In this document: in pieces, positions 9,527 through 12,911 of the stretch
How the letters are laid out: the number at the start of each line of letters is the position of its first letter
How positions within the stretch are numbered: position 1 is the first letter of the stretch
Assembly (NCBI GenBank): GCA_003024985.2
Contig: PXIH01S0026745.1
Reading direction: 5' to 3' (one strand)
DNA from: Euperipatoides rowelli
Taxonomy: Eukaryota > Onychophora > Udeonychophora > Euonychophora > Peripatopsidae
DNA length: 12,911 nucleotides
Notes under the pieces: model-generated
What the model saw: the letters and a program-made list of their open reading frames with translations, nothing else
What the model was told of the DNA's origin: nothing
The model's database searches: none
Made by a program: the position numbers and the translations under genes

Positions 9527-9758
9527 ATAATATTCTAGGAATGCAAATCAAAATAAAAATATGTTTTAAATTTATCAAAATTCCTTGATTAGAATAATTT
9601 TTCTGCATTAACATAACTGTATTTCATAAGGAATAATATTCTAGGAATGCAAATCAAAATAAAAATATGTTTTAAATTTATCAAAATTCCTTGATTAGAA
9701 TAATTTTTCTGCATTAACATAACTGTATTTCATAAGGAATAATATTCTAGGAATGCAA
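9527..9758. repeat. Perfect 106-bp tandem repeat, about 2.2 copies
   Basis: Units start at 9527, 9633 and 9739 with ATAATATTCTAGGAATGCAA. The first two 106-base units are identical throughout by eye. The third stops matching after 9758. The unit is AT-rich and has no recognisable motif or reading frame. Identity this complete in intronic DNA points to a recent duplication or to an assembly artefact. Confidence 0.93.
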
Positions 9759-10787
9759 GTTAAATATAGCAAATGTTTATTTTCTTTTATGAATAAAATT
9801 TTTATTCATATTGTATTTCATATAGTGTATGTTAAATAGAATGATCTATAGGTAGAAATGTAATGTAGGGCTTAGGCCTACTACATGTAGGAATGTTCAA
9901 ATGATATAGGCTAGTATAATATGTAATAAAATCAATACAATCAATAATAAATTAAAACATCTGATTGGTAAAAAATTGGAAAAATTCAGGTTCGATGTTA
10001 GTGATTGACTGATTATGTCCTAATCGACCAATATTTCCCATTTCTAACGAAAATAAGCCACCATGGTATTTGCACAAAATGCATTTTTTAAATTCAGAAA
10101 TAAAGTATATTGTTTCAAATAGGATTATGGTATATCTAAAATAACATAAACAAATACAAATACCGGTATTGCTTTAACAAGTAAAGAAATGTGTTTGGTA
10201 TTGACCTACAGGTACCTTTTGGCAATATGTAGCCTATAATTACTATGTACAATAGCTAGTATAGATGCTCATTTTTCTGTAATGCATCATGAAAATTAAA
10301 ACAGAAATGATTACTGTACAGATATTGTATAGACTATTAAAATATTTCATAAATGATTATTAAGTAAATTATAAGTAGGCTAAGTCTATTGCTAAGTTGA
10401 AAATTTAAAATAATAATTTTGGTCAACAATTCATCTGGCCCAGAGGCATAAAGTTACTAAAAAGTATGTTTGTAGTTTATGAGGCAGTCTTTTATTTACC
10501 GCACATGCTTATAGGGTCCTTAATTAAAATACAAAATACCTTTACAAGATTGTTGCATTGCTTTAAAGTTTGACCTCTGCAATTTTTTTTTTTTTAAAGA
10601 TTTTATTGATAGGCCTGTCATGCAACATTTTTTTTTTAAATTTCTAATCTTAAAATAAGCTAGTCTAATAAAGTTACTCAAGATAGATGATTGTTATTCT
10701 TTAAATTTTACAATATTTCATAGACCTACTATTTTTTTTGCATTTAACTTTATATTTAGAGGCTACTGTCATGAATTAATAGTCAAA
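9759..10787. other. Intron upstream of the Hook exon
   Basis: AT-rich with many TAGCCTA/TAGGCTA words and no recognisable exon. A short stretch near 9992-10035 with GATTGACTGATTATG and TAATCGACC resembles hAT subterminal sequence but has no ends. Confidence 0.6.
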
Positions 10788-10807
10788 TTTGTTTATTTTA
10801 TTTTCAG
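10788..10807 (+). promoter_or_regulatory. 3' splice site with polypyrimidine tract
   Basis: A T-rich tract runs into TTTTCAG directly before the Hook exon, with AG at 10806-10807. Possible branch-point adenines lie in the AATTAATAG stretch around 10774-10782. The tract is T-dominated, as is common in AT-rich invertebrate introns. Confidence 0.85.
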
Positions 10808-10893
10808 CTGCAAACATTTCGTATAACAGCACCACATAGTACTGTAGAAGAATTGTCCGATGCTGTTGCCATGGCCGAAGTCCTTCATCAGAT
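10808..10893 (+). CDS. hook: Internal exon of a Hook-family protein (HOOK domain, partial)
   Basis: Hook proteins are cytoplasmic adaptors that link dynein-dynactin to endosomal and other cargo. Their N-terminal HOOK domain, a calponin-homology-like fold, binds the dynein light intermediate chain. The exon reads in phase 0 from its first base and gives 28 residues plus two bases of a split codon. It starts LQTF, continues through APHSTVEELSDAV, and ends AMAEVLHQ followed by AT, which must complete as Ile or Met. This matches the start of animal HOOK domains, where W(L/I)QTF, AP..TVE.L, GV.MAQVL and HQI-D recur at the same spacing. The preceding Trp would be the last codon of the upstream exon. 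The usual Gly in the GV pair is Ala here. The exon has an AG acceptor at 10806-10807 and a GTAAGT donor at 10894-10899. CCDC88/Girdin also has a HOOK-type domain, but its sequence here is quite different, so Hook is preferred. The family comparison is from memory, not from a search. Confidence 0.9.
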
Positions 10894-10899
10894 GTAAGT
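10894..10899 (+). promoter_or_regulatory. 5' splice donor GTAAGT
   Basis: This consensus donor directly follows the codon-splitting AT of the exon. It leaves phase 2, so the next exon supplies the third base of an Ile (or Met) codon. In Hook proteins that Ile is usually followed by Asp. Confidence 0.88.
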
Positions 10900-11460
10900 C
10901 AATTAATAAAATCATTCAACATTCTATATATATAAAGGCTTGTTGTAAAGTCTAACAACATAAAGTCAACATATTTATGGAAAATGTTAAAATATAATCT
11001 TAGACTTTGTAAGAAAAATAAAAGATTACTAAAAAAAAGTAATTTTATATAGCCTAGGCTACAATATATGTTAAAGTGGCTTAGACTAGTTTTCCAAATT
11101 TCTTCAATTGGAGTAAGACCAAGGCAGTATATGCCATTTTTGAAGAAAACTGATTATATGAATAATAATTCACTTAAATGATCTAATTTGGTAAATAAAC
11201 AGAAAAATATTTTTTGGGTTTGAATTTGTTTAAATAGGGGAATGAAGGTGGAAAATCATTAGCATAAGCTCAGAAATTGTAAAAAAAAAATCCTGTAGCC
11301 CGGTTACTTTTTGCTATACTAGATTGTTTACACCAGATGTTGTCACTAAATGTCAAGTGATATTAACTTCATAAAGTGTAAAATGTAATCTTGGACTAAG
11401 GCAATTGTATTTATTGGGCTAGTTTCAAGTTTAAATAACCTTTTAAAAAAAAAAACATTA
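10900..11460. other. Intron downstream of the Hook exon
   Basis: AT-rich, with TAGCCTAGGCTA at about 11051. I searched for a following exon that would supply the Asp and the paired Trp residues of the HOOK domain and did not find one. Confidence 0.6.
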
Positions 11461-11465
11461 CACTT

Positions 11466-11513
11466 TAACGTTTGGGGTCTTAGCGGGGATAACAATATTG
11501 ACCCCATTCGTTA
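11466..11513. repeat. Imperfect 14-base inverted repeat
   Basis: TAACGTTTGGGGTC at 11466-11479 and GACCCCATTCGTTA at 11500-11513 pair at 12 of 14 positions across a 20-base spacer. The structure lies at the edge of a patch with higher GC than the intron. Confidence 0.6.
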
Positions 11514-11720
11514 CAGATAATTAGTGGTGCAAAGGTTTCTCTGGTCAGCAAATCCAGAAGCAGGTCATGGCGGTTAGTTACTTGATCTCACACAGTTGTA
11601 AACAAAGATGATGGCAATACAACAAGTGCTGCAACTCTGAATGAAAGTGAAGAAACATTTTATTAAACCTGTCTTCATAATAAAAGTATTACATAGAGAG
11701 CAATGACATTAGGAATAGCA
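11514..11720. other. Higher-GC patch of unknown origin
   Basis: The sequence from the hairpin to about 11650 is clearly less AT-rich than its flanks. On the minus strand about 30 codons are open, ending near 11482, without a recognised domain. It may be a repeat fragment (SINE or transposon end). Confidence 0.3.
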
Positions 11721-12560
11721 TTCTAATCTTATGTCCAAGTAATATACAGCTTAAAAGGTTACAGTAATTAATTACCAGCACAAATCTTTTTAAATATACA
11801 GTATATAGTAATAAATCTCAAAAAACATAATCTCAAAAAGAGACAAGTTGCTAATAATCCAGAAAACTTAAGCATATAATTTATGTGCTGACTTTATGAA
11901 AAATGATGCATATATTATTAATGATCGGTTCGATCATGTGAGGTGCTTAGTAATTCCATTCATTAATTTATAACAACACAGCCCTCAGTCTGTGCTCAGA
12001 AACCCACTATAAAAAATAGTAAGGCTGCAGAATACCGGTAGTTATAAACAAACATGTGAAAATGCAATCATAACCTCAAATGACCGAATCAAGCAAATAC
12101 AGAATAATCAGATCGCTATAACATATTTAATATTTTGAAACCAAATCAACTTTTTTGTTTTTGTTGATTATGTTTCAAAATAGGCTAAATTTAAATAAAA
12201 GAATATAAATCCACTTTGTGTAACCTTGAAAAATAATGACATTAAAAGAGTATTGTTCCAGTAAAGATTGTATCAATAAAATAATGTATCCTATGTTGGT
12301 AGGTCCTGCCACATATTAATAGAAAACAATGTGAATTGAAAATCATTTTATTAATATGAATGCATCTTATTTGTCCTTATGTAAAGCTAAAATTTACATT
12401 TAAAAAAATTGAAGCTTTTTTTTTTAAACTAAGTTATATCAAAACTTTACAAGTCCATATTAACAACTCCAGCAAAATTATCTACCACATGTCATTTCGA
12501 TGAAAATCAATTTCACAAAAGAAAATGATTTATTGCCTTTTTAATTGGGCTATTTCTATT
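11721..12560. other. AT-rich intronic DNA
   Basis: No exon, RNA gene or repeat boundary is visible. An ACCGGTA word occurs near 12034 and a TAGGCTA near 12181. Confidence 0.6.
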
Positions 12561-12911
12561 GAAATAAAAACAGCCCCGGTTTAACGTTATCTCTTCCGAG
12601 TTGATTTTGAGACACTTTTGAAAATGACTGTGCGTTACAGTGACGAAAATGTTGGAGGGGATGAAGGGATATGCACCCAAAAATTCTAAATCCCCTCTTC
12701 ATAAAAATTACAAAGAAGGGAAACTACATCTCGTTTTTTTTTTTTTTTACAATGCTTAAAATTAATCCTGCGCAAAAGTTATCCGAACTATTAAAGATTA
12801 TGCCAATAGATTTTCTTATAGTGGTAACCGTATTATTATTTAATTGTAAAAACTTCCTACTTTCATATATTTTTTAATGACTGACAGTAGAACATTGCAT
12901 TACTTTCACAT
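12561..12911. other. Window end: GC-elevated patch then AT-rich tail
   Basis: About 12570-12670 is richer in C and G (CAGCCCCGG, TTCCGAG, GTGCGTTACAGTGACG). A 21-codon Met-initiated frame starts at 12624 with no known motif. A 15-base T run follows at 12734-12748. The 68-codon + strand frame at 12671-12877 is Phe/Ile/Leu-rich low-complexity translation and I do not call it a gene. Confidence 0.35.

Noticed and set aside
12671-12877. 68-codon + strand frame
   Set aside because: The poly-T tract gives a Phe run and the rest is Ile/Leu/Asn-rich. No motif or exon signal supports it.

Overview
The window is non-coding animal DNA, almost all of it intron. AT content is about 70-73 percent by eye. 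No open reading frame exceeds about 80 codons, and simple repeats and transposon debris are dense. I see no bacterial-type genes, operons or RNA genes. A split exon with consensus splice sites shows that it is eukaryotic. The exon's product and a strong intronic oligomer bias (TAGCCTA/TAGGCTA, TAGGCCTA, TACTGTA) suggest a bilaterian invertebrate. I cannot name the species or phylum.

The one supported gene piece is an 86-base exon at 10808-10893 on the + strand. It encodes part of the N-terminal HOOK domain of a Hook-family dynein/cargo adaptor. Sequence before it is interpreted as upstream intron and sequence after it as downstream intron. I could not find the neighbouring exons, so the flanking introns run at least to the window edges unless a small exon was missed.

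Layout: 1-640 is plain AT-rich intron. 641-1960 is a purine-rich, strand-asymmetric block with two poly-G runs, and it lacks the TAGCCTA signature. 1961-2600 is mixed sequence with an imperfect hairpin. 2601-4380 is AT-rich with a CA microsatellite. 4381-5050 holds hAT-like fragments and a 29-base inverted repeat around a TTA microsatellite. 5162-6127 carries a decayed minus-strand coding-like remnant that I do not recognise. 6130-7290 is plain. 7290-8520 is a composite in which a complete 706-bp non-autonomous hAT-type transposon (7626-8331, 8-bp target duplication) sits inside an older ~65-bp repeat series. 8520-9526 is plain. 9527-9758 is a perfect 106-bp tandem duplication. 9759-10807 leads to the exon. 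10894-12911 is downstream intron with two patches of higher GC (about 11460-11650 and 12570-12670) whose origin I cannot assign.

No multi-gene system is visible. The most informative points are the Hook exon, the intact hAT MITE nested in an older repeat, the decayed coding remnant, and the uneven distribution of the genome-signature oligomer.
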